The notes under the pieces were generated by a model. The model ran no database searches. It was not told the origin of the DNA and saw only the letters and a list, made by a program, of their open reading frames with translations. Shown one piece after another: positions 55,938 through 64,000 of a DNA stretch of 64,000 nucleotides (position 1 is its first letter; every line of letters begins with the position of its first letter). The DNA comes from Herbaspirillum hiltneri N3. GTDB lineage: Bacteria; Pseudomonadota; Gammaproteobacteria; Burkholderiales; Burkholderiaceae_D. The stretch is from contig NZ_CP011409.1 in NCBI RefSeq assembly GCF_001267925.1, forward strand, positions 2,852,001 to 2,916,000, in the 5' to 3' direction. The translations under genes were made by a program, and so were the position numbers.

Positions 55938-58072
55938 GATTGTTCCCGGCATGGACGATTGGCGAAAACCTGCACGCTATGCGCCGCGACTTCAACGCTG
56001 GCGGTGGTACAGGCTTCCCTGGAAACGGCGCCGTCGGAGATGTTGCTGTCGATGAGCAGGTAGTGCGCATCCTCGGCGCGCGGAAAACTGAACTCGATCG
56101 GCTCATGTCCCGCGTTGAAGAACATCAGCACGATGTCCGGGCCCCCGGCCTCGTTCCCCGCCGCATCCACATTGCCCGCGCCGGCGCATTGCAGCGTCAG
56201 CGCGCGCGCCACCGGGTTTTGCCAGTCCTCGACCGAGATCGGTGTGGCGCGTTCGTCGAACCAGGCGACATCCTTGAGACCGGGTTCGATCTCCGTGTTG
56301 CCGTGCAGGAAGCGATCGCCCTGCAGCACCGGGAAATCACGGCGGATCGCCGTCAGCCGTGCGACATAGCTGATCAGCGCCTGGCCTTCTTGGGTAGCGG
56401 CATCCTTCCAGTTGACCCAGGAAATCTCGTTATCCTGGCAATAGGCGTTGTTGTTGCCGCGCTGGGTGCGATGGAATTCATCGCCCGCCAGCAGCATCGG
56501 CGTCCCCTGTCCCAGAAACACGCAGGTCAGCATGGAGCGCTGGACGGTGGCGCGCAGCTGCAGGATTTCCGGATCATCGGTCGGTCCCTCCACGCCCCAG
56601 TTGGCGCTGTAATTCTCGTTGTGGCCGTCATTGCCGTTTTCGCCGTTGGCTTCGTTGTGCTTGGTCTCATAGCTGACCAGATCGCGCAGGGTGAAGCCGT
56701 CGTGCGAAGCGATGAAGTTGACCGAGGACCAGGGCTTGCGGTGATGATGATCGAACAGGTCCGACGAACCCAGCATGCGTCCGGCGAACTCGCCGCGCAG
56801 GCCCTCGCCCCCTGCCCAGAAGTGACGCACGGCGTCGCGGAATTTGTCGTTCCATTCGGCGAAGCGAGGCGGATGGTTGCCGAGCTGATAGCCACCCGGA
56901 CCGATATCCCACGGTTCGGCGATCAGCTTCAGCTGCGACAGCACCGGATCCTGCATCAGCGCGTCGAAGAAGCCGCTGCCCGGATCGAAGCCGGTCGGCT
57001 CTCGGCCCAGCGTCGTGCACAGGTCAAAACGGAAGCCGTCGATATCGAAGGCCTCGGCCCAATAGCGCAGCGAATCCAGCACCAGCTGGATCACGCGCGG
57101 GTGCGACATGTTGACGGTGTTGCCGCAGCCGGTGTCGTTGATGTAATACCGCTCCTCGCCAGGCAAGAGACGGTAATAATTAGCGTTGTCGAGACCGCGC
57201 ATGCTCAGCGTCGGCCCAAGTTCGCTGCCCGAGCAAGTGTGGTTGTAGACCACGTCGAGGATCACCTCGATACCGGCTGCGTGGAAATGGCGCACCGCCA
57301 TGCGCAGCTCGTTGAGATCGCCGGTGGACAGGTAGTTCGGTTCCGGCGCAAAGAAGCCAAGCGTGCTGTAGCCCCAGTAATTGCGCAGGTCGCGCTGCAG
57401 CAGGAAGTTCTCTTGCAGGAAAGCATGCACCGGCATCAGTTCCACCGTGGTCACGCCCAGCTTTTGCAAATGGGCGATGAAATCGGGATGGCCAAGCGCA
57501 GCAAAAGTGCCGCGTTCATGCGGCATGACGCCGTCGCGCATCATGGAAATACCGCGCACGTGCGCTTCGTAGATGACCGTCTTGGACCACGGCACGCGCG
57601 GCCGCGGGAATTTCTTCCCGACCGGCATATCCTCGTTGACCACCGCCTTGGGCATGGCGGCGGCGCTGTCGCGGCGGTCGAAGCTGAGGTCGCCCTTGGC
57701 CGAGTGCATGCGATAGCCGAATAATGCATCGGTCCAGCGCACCTGGCCGACCAGCTGGCGTGCATAGGGATCGAGCAGCAATTTGTTGGGATTGAAACGA
57801 TGACCTTTCTGCGGCTCATACGGACCGTAGGCGCGATAGCCGTAGACCAGTCCCGGGGAGGTGTCGGGCAGATAGCCGTGCCACACCTCATCGGTGCATT
57901 CCGGCAAGGTCAGGCGCTCGACTTCACGCCGGCCGGTGGCGTCGAAGATGCACAGCTCGATCTTGGTGGCGTTGCCGGAGAAGACAGCGAAGTTGATGCC
58001 CAGTCCGTCAAAATGGGCTCCCAACGGATAAGGCGATCCTGCTTGCAGATGGCGCGGTGTTACTAAAGTCAT
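55934..58072 (-). CDS. glgX: glycogen debranching enzyme
   Basis: A 712-residue GH13 isoamylase-type enzyme. It has an N-terminal CBM48 domain (GSPYPLGAHFDGLGINFAVFSGNATKIELCIFD) and nucleophile D350 (GFRFDLCTTLGRE). It hydrolyses alpha-1,6 branches of limit dextrins left by glycogen phosphorylase. The start lies inside the stop of the 52-codon ORF that separates it from glgB. Confidence 0.95.
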   Translation of the reverse strand: MTLVTPRHLQAGSPYPLGAHFDGLGINFAVFSGNATKIELCIFDATGRREVERLTLPECTDEVWHGYLPDTSPGLVYGYRAYGPYEPQKGHRFNPNKLLLDPYARQLVGQVRWTDALFGYRMHSAKGDLSFDRRDSAAAMPKAVVNEDMPVGKKFPRPRVPWSKTVIYEAHVRGISMMRDGVMPHERGTFAALGHPDFIAHLQKLGVTTVELMPVHAFLQENFLLQRDLRNYWGYSTLGFFAPEPNYLSTGDLNELRMAVRHFHAAGIEVILDVVYNHTCSGSELGPTLSMRGLDNANYYRLLPGEERYYINDTGCGNTVNMSHPRVIQLVLDSLRYWAEAFDIDGFRFDLCTTLGREPTGFDPGSGFFDALMQDPVLSQLKLIAEPWDIGPGGYQLGNHPPRFAEWNDKFRDAVRHFWAGGEGLRGEFAGRMLGSSDLFDHHHRKPWSSVNFIASHDGFTLRDLVSYETKHNEANGENGNDGHNENYSANWGVEGPTDDPEILQLRATVQRSMLTCVFLGQGTPMLLAGDEFHRTQRGNNNAYCQDNEISWVNWKDAATQEGQALISYVARLTAIRRDFPVLQGDRFLHGNTEIEPGLKDVAWFDERATPISVEDWQNPVARALTLQCAGAGNVDAAGNEAGGPDIVLMFFNAGHEPIEFSFPRAEDAHYLLIDSNISDGAVSREACTTASVEVAAHSVQVFANRPCREQS

Positions 58073-58227
58073 ATGGAACTCATCTCATGAATGATTGGAA
58101 GTACGGATTGCAAGTGCGGATTACAGGGAAGAACGATCCTGCCGGGTGGTAGTGCAAGCTGCGGCACTACGCCGGACAGGACGTTCCCGAGGGGTGTTCC
58201 GGAGAAAGGCATCTCAGGATTATTCAT
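58069..58227 (-). CDS. possible 52-residue protein between glgB and glgX
   Basis: The ATG at 58227 overlaps the glgB stop (ATGA) and the TGA at 58071 overlaps the glgX start (ATGA), so this frame fills the gap exactly with four-base overlaps at both ends, as other genes in the operon do. The product is small, Pro/Leu-rich and has no recognised domain. Third codon positions are about 55% G or C (28 of 51 counted), much lower than the neighbouring genes, so it could be a spacer whose framing is chance. Confidence 0.45.
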   Translation of the reverse strand: MNNPEMPFSGTPLGNVLSGVVPQLALPPGRIVLPCNPHLQSVLPIIHEMSSI

Positions 58228-60575
58228 GAGACGAGTTCCTTCTTTCCCCGGCGCAGGATGATGGTGGAAAGCGGCGGCAAGGTCAGCTGCAACGAAACGG
58301 GATGGCCGTGCCACTCCTGCTGTTGCGCGGTGACGCTGCCGCTGTTGCCGAGATTGCTGCCGCCGTAGATGTCGGCGTCGGTGTTGAGGATCTCGGTCCA
58401 TTGCAGTTCATGGGCGGCGCCGGCCGGTACGCCGATGCGGTAGTTGTGGCGCGGCACCGGAGTCATGTTGACCGCCACCAGCAGAGGCTCATCCTCTTCA
58501 CTGCCGTGACGGAAATAGGCGAACACGCTATTGACGCTGTCATTGCCGACCACCCACGAGAAACCCTCGGCGCGGCTATCGTTCAGATGCAGCGGCGGCA
58601 AGCTGGCGTACAGCCTGTTGAGGTCGCGCACCAGGCGCTGGATGCTGCGATGACGCGGATCGTCGAGCAGATCCCATTGCGGCGACTTGTCGTGGTCGAA
58701 CTCCTGGTACTGGCCGAATTCGCAGCCCATGAACAGCAGCTTCTTGCCCGGATGGGTCCACATGAAGCCGAGATAGGCACGCAGGTTGGCCAGTTTCTGC
58801 CAGTAGTCGCCCGGCATTTTTTCCAGCAGGGAGCGCTTGCCGTGCACCACTTCGTCATGCGAAATCGGCAGCACGAAGGCTTCCGAATAGGCGTAGATCA
58901 TGCCGAAGGTGAAATTGTGATGGTGGTAGCGGCGATAGATACTGTCTTCTTCCACATAGCTCAGGGTGTCGTGCATCCAGCCCATGTTCCACTTGTACGA
59001 GAAGCCCAGGCCGCCCTCTTTCACCGGCGCCGTGACGCCGGGCCAGGAAGTGGATTCTTCCGCGATCATCAGCGCGCCGGGACAGCGTTCGGCCACGGTC
59101 TGGTTGAGTTCGCGCAGGAAATCGACCGATTCCAGGTTCTCGCGCCCACCGTGGATGTTGGGCACCCATTCGCCCGCTGCGCGGCTGTAGTCGCGGTACA
59201 GCATCGACGCCACCGCATCGACGCGCAGGCCGTCGACGTGGTAATGCTCCAGCCATTCGAGCGCGCTGGCGATCATGAAGCCGCGCACCTCGTTGCGGCC
59301 GAGGTTGTAGATCAGCGTGTTCCAATCCTGGTGGAAACCTTCGCGCGGATCACTGTGTTCGTACAGCGGCGTGCCGTCGAAATACGCCAGCCCGTGGCCG
59401 TCCGACGGAAAATGCGCCGGCACCCAATCGAGGATGACGCCCAGGCCTTCGCGATGACAACTGTCGACGAAGCCGGCAAAATCCGCCGCCGAACCGAAGC
59501 GTGCGCTCGGTGCAAATTGCGATAGCGGCTGGTAGCCCCATGAGCCGCCGAAGGGATGTTCCATCACCGGCAGCAATTCCAGATGGGTAAAGCCCATGCC
59601 CTTGGCATACGGGATCAGCCGCTCCGCCAGTTCGTTCCAGTTGAGGCTGCGCCCTTCTTCTTCGAGGATGCGCATCCAGGAAGCGGCATGCACTTCATAG
59701 ATCGAGACCGGCGCCTGCAACGATTGCTTTTGCGCGCGCTGCTTCATCCATTCGCCGTCGCGCCAGCGCCAGGCGTCGCGGTCATCGATCACGCGTGAGG
59801 CGGTGGCCGGCGGCAACTCGGTGGCGCGCGCCATCGGGTCGGCCTTGGACGGCTGCACACGGCCGTCCGGTCCCACGATTTCATATTTGTAGAGCGCACC
59901 GTCGCGCAACCGCGGAACGAACAGCTCCCACACGCCGGCGCTCTGGCGCAAGCGCATCGGATGGCGGCGACCGTCCCACTGGTTGAAGTCGCCGATCACC
60001 GAGACGCGCTGCGCATTGGGCGCCCATACCGCAAAGCGCACGCCGTCGACGCCGTCGACCTGCATGACTTGCGAGCCGAGGCAGCGCGCCAACTGGCGAT
60101 GCCGCCCTTCGCGGAACAGGTGCAGATCGAAGTCGGAAATCAGCAAACCGAAGGCATACGGATCTTCAGTGACCTCCACCTCTTCCAGCTTGCCGTTCTT
60201 GCCCGGCCATGCCACGTGCAGCACGTACGGAATCTCGTGATGCGCCTGTGCCGGCAGGTTCACTTCACCGTAGAAGATACCGTTGGCGCCGCCTTCCGCC
60301 GCGCCAAGCTGGGTCAGATTGCCCAACAGCACGCCATGCGGATCGGACTCGTCGGCCGGCCGCGAAAACACCTGCACCGCCATCGCGCCCGGGTAGTAGC
60401 AGCACAGGCGCAGGCTTTTCCCGCCGGTCTTCAGATCGGCGTAGCGCGGACCAAGCAGCGCAAACGGATCGCCCAGCCTGCCCTGCTGCAAACTGCCGGC
60501 CAGCTGCAGGTCGGGGAGCGCGCGATCAATTCCGTTGCCGTCGCGGTGCGCGTCATTGTGTAGAGATAAGGCCAT
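58224..60575 (-). CDS. glgB: 1,4-alpha-glucan branching enzyme
   Basis: A 783-residue GH13 enzyme from ATG 60575 (AGAGGAA upstream); the upstream extension of the frame overlaps the treS end and is rejected. N1 and CBM48 domains (about 30-240) precede the barrel. Nucleophile D453 ([17 protein letters not shown]), acid/base in [11 protein letters not shown] and SHDEVVHGK complete the site. It creates alpha-1,6 branches in glycogen. It follows treS by 55 bases. Confidence 0.95.
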   Translation of the reverse strand: MALSLHNDAHRDGNGIDRALPDLQLAGSLQQGRLGDPFALLGPRYADLKTGGKSLRLCCYYPGAMAVQVFSRPADESDPHGVLLGNLTQLGAAEGGANGIFYGEVNLPAQAHHEIPYVLHVAWPGKNGKLEEVEVTEDPYAFGLLISDFDLHLFREGRHRQLARCLGSQVMQVDGVDGVRFAVWAPNAQRVSVIGDFNQWDGRRHPMRLRQSAGVWELFVPRLRDGALYKYEIVGPDGRVQPSKADPMARATELPPATASRVIDDRDAWRWRDGEWMKQRAQKQSLQAPVSIYEVHAASWMRILEEEGRSLNWNELAERLIPYAKGMGFTHLELLPVMEHPFGGSWGYQPLSQFAPSARFGSAADFAGFVDSCHREGLGVILDWVPAHFPSDGHGLAYFDGTPLYEHSDPREGFHQDWNTLIYNLGRNEVRGFMIASALEWLEHYHVDGLRVDAVASMLYRDYSRAAGEWVPNIHGGRENLESVDFLRELNQTVAERCPGALMIAEESTSWPGVTAPVKEGGLGFSYKWNMGWMHDTLSYVEEDSIYRRYHHHNFTFGMIYAYSEAFVLPISHDEVVHGKRSLLEKMPGDYWQKLANLRAYLGFMWTHPGKKLLFMGCEFGQYQEFDHDKSPQWDLLDDPRHRSIQRLVRDLNRLYASLPPLHLNDSRAEGFSWVVGNDSVNSVFAYFRHGSEEDEPLLVAVNMTPVPRHNYRIGVPAGAAHELQWTEILNTDADIYGGSNLGNSGSVTAQQQEWHGHPVSLQLTLPPLSTIILRRGKKELVS

Positions 60576-60630
60576 CTTGATTCCTCTTGGTCTTGTTCTT
60601 GCATGTTGGTGTTCCGGCCGCATCCGTGAG

Positions 60631-63600
60631 CTACTTCGCGCCCAGCACCCGCGCCGCAATGGCATGGATGCCGTTCAGCGGCACATGCAGCCAGGCCGGC
60701 CGGTTGGCGGCTTCATAGCAGATTTCGTAAGCCGCCTTCTCCAGCGAGAACAGGTCGAGCAAGTCGTTCTGCGCCGCCGGCGGAAGGCTGTGCGCCAGCG
60801 CCGGGTTGCCGACGCGGTAGCCTTCCAGGAAAGCCGCCTGGCATTCCGGTGCGAAGCGTTTGAATACCTGCTCCTTGCCGGCGCGCGCGGCCTCGTCGAG
60901 ATCGCCCGGCCCCATGTTGTAGCCGAAGGCGGCGGCGTACTCGAACGAGCGCATCAGGCCGGCGACGTCACGCAACGGGCTACCCTTGGCGCGACGCTCT
61001 TCCAGCGTGCGCGCCGGCTCGCCCTCGAAGTCGATGATGAAGACATCCTTGAAGGCGATCAGCACCTGGCCCAGATGCAGGTCGCCATGCAGCCGCATCG
61101 ACATCGAACCGTTACCCGCCAGGGCCAGTTGCTCGATGCGCTTGTGCAGCGCTTCGCGCTGGGCCAGCAGGCGCGCCACCTGGCGCGCCTGTTCGACATC
61201 GACCCAATCGTTCTTCTTGCGCAGGATCTCGCAGGCAGCATTGAGCTGGTCCGATGCGGACTTGGCCCAGCGCTGGCAAATCGCGGTGTGCACGATCTCG
61301 GGCGAGAACGCGGGATCGTCGCCGGGCTTGCCGAGCAAGGTGTGCATCTCGCCGAGGCGCTGGCCGAGCAGGCGCGCGAACGCAGCCAGCTCGGCCAGGC
61401 TGGCATTGCCGCTGCGGGCAGGTTCGCCATGCGACGGATCGGGCAAGGGATCGTCCAGGATTGCACGTTCCAGCCTGTCCATGGTCCAGCGCCAGGCGTC
61501 GCCCTGGTTGTCGACGTATCGCTGCAGCACGATCAGCGCATAGGGCGTGCCGTCGGCGCCATGGCGCGTGACCTCGCCCAGCGTGGCCGGGACATTCGGG
61601 AAACCGTGGCTGGTCAGGTAGCGGCCCATTTCGATTTCCGGATGCACGCCCGGCTTGACCATGCGCAGCACCTTCATGACCACGGCGTCGTTGATCACGA
61701 CGGAACTGTTGGACTGCTCCTGCGCGACGCGGCGCAATTGCAGCGGCGCATGCAGGATGGCCTTGTCGAAGGCGGCGGTCGGCACGAAGCGCATGTGGCC
61801 GTCACCGGCCGGCACGTCGGCGTCTTCCGCCAGCAATTCCAGCACCGTCATGATGAACGAGTCGAGCGCGAACGCATCGGTCAGGAAGCCCACGTGGCGG
61901 TTGCGCCGTACGCGCGACAAGGCCAATTGATGCGGCAGCGCCGAGATCGTGTCTTCCTCGCGGATGAAACCAAGCGGCAACAGATAGCGTTGCTCCTCTT
62001 CGCCGTCGTAGTGCGCGACGACTTCGCTCATCAGGATGGGCAGATTGCCGGGCACGTTCTTCGACATCGGCAGCTCGGTGGCGGTGACCATGTCGACACG
62101 CCCGAGCTGCTTCTGCTTGGCCGCGTACCAGCGGCGCTTGAGCAGATAGTGCGGCAGCACTTCGCGTTCTAGCGTGCCGCGCGCCGGCTCTTCCATGATT
62201 TCCTCGACGCCGTGGCGCAGCACCAGCGTGACGTATTCAGGCAGCGGTTCGGGGCTGGCGGCGTACCACGACGGCATGGTTGCTTCGTTGGCCAGCAGGA
62301 ACCAGTAAAAGCCGAACGGCGGCAGCGTCAGCAGGTAGTTCAGCTTGCCGATCGGAGGGAAAGCGGTGCCGCCCATCATCTCGATCGGGATGCGGTCGGC
62401 GAAGGCCGACAATTCCAGTTCCACCGCCTGCGCCGACTGCGACAGGTTGGCCACGCACAGGATGGTCTCGGTGGCGCCGTCGTGCGTGGGGTCGCTGTAT
62501 TCACGCAGGTACGCCAGTATCTTGCGGTTGCTCGGGTAAATCAGCTTGAGCGTGCCGCGGCCGAAGGCCTGGTGCTGCTTGCGCACACTGAGCAGCCGGC
62601 GCATCCAGTTGAGCATCGAATGCCGGTCGTCGTTCTGGGCCTCGACATTGATGGTCTGGTAACCGTATTGCGGATCCATCAGCGGCGGCAACACCAGCCG
62701 CGCCGGATCGGCGCGCGAGAAGCCGCCGTTGCGGTCCAGCGTCCACTGCATCGGCGTACGCACGCCGTCGCGGTCGCCCAGGTGGATGTTGTCGCCCATG
62801 CCGATTTCATCGCCGTAATAGATCACGGGCGTACCGGGCATGGACAGCAGGAAACTGTTGAGCAGTTGGATGCGGCGCGCATCGCGCTCCACCAGCGGCG
62901 CCAGCCGGCGACGGATGCCGAGGTTGAGGCGCGCGCGGCGATCCGGCGCGTAGAAATTCCACAGGTAGTCGCGCTCGGCGTCGGTAACCATTTCCAGCGT
63001 CAGCTCGTCGTGGTTGCGCAGGAAGATCGCCCATTGGCAATCGGCCGGAATTTCGGGCGTCTGGCGCAGGATGTCGGTGATCGGAAAGCGGTCCTGGCTG
63101 GCCAGCGCCATGTACATGCGCGGCATCAGCGGGAAATGGAATGCCATATGGCATTCGTCGTTGTCGCCGAAATATTGCTGCACGTCTTCCGGCCACATGT
63201 TGGCTTCGGCCAGCAGCATGCGGTCGGGATATTTACGGTCCATCTCGGCGCGGATGCGTTTGAGGATGGCGTGCGTCTCGGGCAGGTTTTCGTTGGTGGT
63301 GCCTTCGCGCTCGATCAGGTACGGCACGGCGTCGAGGCGCAGGCCATCGATACCCAGGTCGAGCCAGAATGACATGACATTGAACACCGCCTTGAGCACT
63401 TGCGGGTTGTCGAAATTCAGGTCCGGCTGATGCGAATAGAAACGATGCCAGAAGTAGGCTTTGGCGACCGGGTCCCAGGTCCAGTTGGATTTTTCGCTGT
63501 CGAGGAAGATGATGCGGGTGCCGGCATAGCTCTTGTCGTCGTCGGACCAGACGTAGAAGTTGCGCGCCACCGAACCGGCGCGGGCATGGCGCGCACGCTG

Positions 63601-63945
63601 GAACCAGGGATGCTGATCCGAGGTGTGATTGATCACCAGCTCGGTGATCACGCGCAGGCCGTGCTCATGGGCGGCGGCGATGAAGCGCCGCACATCGCTC
63701 ATGTTGCCGTAATCCGGATGGACGTTTTTATATTCTGAAATGTCGTAGCCGTCATCGCGCCGCGGCGATGGATAGAACGGCTGTAGCCAGATCGTGTTGA
63801 CGCCCAGCCCGGCGATGTAATCGAGCTTCCTGATCAGGCCGGCGAAATCGCCGATGCCGTCGTCGTTGGCGTCAAAATACGATTTGACGTGGATCTGGTA
63901 AATGACGGCGTCCTTGTACCACAGCGGATCGTCAGTGAACGGCAT
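60631..63945 (-). CDS. treS: trehalose synthase / maltokinase fusion
   Basis: An 1104-residue two-enzyme protein. Residues 1-550 are TreS (GH13): nucleophile D205 ([10 protein letters not shown]), ANMWPEDV and FLRNHDEL, interconverting maltose and trehalose. Residues 570-1104 are a Pep2-type maltokinase with [12 protein letters not shown] (D955) and [10 protein letters not shown], phosphorylating maltose for GlgE. Fusion is common in proteobacteria. No strong ribosome binding site precedes ATG 63945, and the frame stays open to the right edge, so the true start may lie beyond. By analogy glgE should be to the right. Confidence 0.93.
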   Translation of the reverse strand: MPFTDDPLWYKDAVIYQIHVKSYFDANDDGIGDFAGLIRKLDYIAGLGVNTIWLQPFYPSPRRDDGYDISEYKNVHPDYGNMSDVRRFIAAAHEHGLRVITELVINHTSDQHPWFQRARHARAGSVARNFYVWSDDDKSYAGTRIIFLDSEKSNWTWDPVAKAYFWHRFYSHQPDLNFDNPQVLKAVFNVMSFWLDLGIDGLRLDAVPYLIEREGTTNENLPETHAILKRIRAEMDRKYPDRMLLAEANMWPEDVQQYFGDNDECHMAFHFPLMPRMYMALASQDRFPITDILRQTPEIPADCQWAIFLRNHDELTLEMVTDAERDYLWNFYAPDRRARLNLGIRRRLAPLVERDARRIQLLNSFLLSMPGTPVIYYGDEIGMGDNIHLGDRDGVRTPMQWTLDRNGGFSRADPARLVLPPLMDPQYGYQTINVEAQNDDRHSMLNWMRRLLSVRKQHQAFGRGTLKLIYPSNRKILAYLREYSDPTHDGATETILCVANLSQSAQAVELELSAFADRIPIEMMGGTAFPPIGKLNYLLTLPPFGFYWFLLANEATMPSWYAASPEPLPEYVTLVLRHGVEEIMEEPARGTLEREVLPHYLLKRRWYAAKQKQLGRVDMVTATELPMSKNVPGNLPILMSEVVAHYDGEEEQRYLLPLGFIREEDTISALPHQLALSRVRRNRHVGFLTDAFALDSFIMTVLELLAEDADVPAGDGHMRFVPTAAFDKAILHAPLQLRRVAQEQSNSSVVINDAVVMKVLRMVKPGVHPEIEMGRYLTSHGFPNVPATLGEVTRHGADGTPYALIVLQRYVDNQGDAWRWTMDRLERAILDDPLPDPSHGEPARSGNASLAELAAFARLLGQRLGEMHTLLGKPGDDPAFSPEIVHTAICQRWAKSASDQLNAACEILRKKNDWVDVEQARQVARLLAQREALHKRIEQLALAGNGSMSMRLHGDLHLGQVLIAFKDVFIIDFEGEPARTLEERRAKGSPLRDVAGLMRSFEYAAAFGYNMGPGDLDEAARAGKEQVFKRFAPECQAAFLEGYRVGNPALAHSLPPAAQNDLLDLFSLEKAAYEICYEAANRPAWLHVPLNGIHAIAARVLGAK

Positions 63946-64000
63946 GCCGTCTTTGCCGGCGCGCGCCCTGGCCCGGCTGGCCTTGTCCTGATGGCCGCCT
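63946..64000 (-). other. right edge, possible end of upstream gene
   Basis: Two minus-strand frames are open. One continues in frame with treS (ending in ARARAGKDG before its ATG). Another ends in a TGA just inside treS and could be the tail of the next upstream gene, overlapping treS by about a dozen bases. Too little is visible to name it. Confidence 0.35.

Overview
The window looks like chromosome from a GC-rich betaproteobacterium, most likely in or near the Oxalobacteraceae (Herbaspirillum-like). This rests on the protein families and their combination: class I PHA synthase with phasin and PhaB, BigR/Blh sulfide genes, an ethanolamine operon and a trehalose/glycogen operon. No rRNA or marker gene is present to prove it. 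No complete mobile element, tRNA, rRNA or CRISPR array was seen.

Layout. (1) 1-3312: a decayed type I secretion/adhesin locus. It holds the start of an antibiotic-biosynthesis-monooxygenase-like gene joined to the C-terminal part of a LapB/HlyB-type ABC exporter, 18 copies of a 9-bp microsatellite, and the N-terminal part of a large repeat adhesin that stops abruptly. (2) 3313-6650: AT-richer, gene-poor DNA with a solitary PilT-like ATPase, a GNAT acetyltransferase and a DnaA-box-like cluster. (3) 6650-9194: a hydrolase remnant, then a sulfide-response unit (blh persulfide dioxygenase, divergent bigR, two YeeE/YedE membrane proteins) around a palindromic operator. (4) 9199-30758: a low-oxygen/stress region with adhP, a BON protein, four Usp proteins, phaC-mgtA, an RND-less efflux operon (outer membrane lipoprotein, HlyD, RbbA-like ABC, permease), a MaoC-Pta fusion with ackA, phasin, hemerythrin, phaB and a K+ channel. 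Seven FNR/Anr-type boxes lie in front of its transcription units. The gene content resembles the low-oxygen-activated (lxa) locus known from Burkholderia cenocepacia. (5) 30873-37958: a hypothetical gene and an ethanolamine operon (permease, Tat-exported HAD phosphatase, eutB, eutC) with a divergent AraC-type regulator. (6) 37965-42138: a compact four-gene chemosensory-like module (membrane CheA-like kinase without a CheW domain, membrane MCP-like signalling protein, CheX-like phosphatase, single-domain CheY). (7) 42499-48949: assorted genes including a PCC/DUF296 protein, DUF4142, poxB, GFA family, CDF transporter, SemiSWEET-like and a general stress protein. (8) 49070-63945: a leftward trehalose/glycogen operon, treS-maltokinase, glgB, a possible 52-aa ORF, glgX, treZ, malQ, treY, mostly linked by 4-bp start/stop overlaps.

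How it fits together: region 4 joins carbon storage (PHA), overflow acetate/ATP production, alcohol oxidation and stress proteins under what looks like one oxygen-responsive regulator that is not encoded here. Region 8 interconverts glycogen, maltose and trehalose. Region 6 is the best candidate for an incompletely described system, because it has kinase, phosphatase, response regulator and signalling hairpin but no CheW, CheR or CheB.
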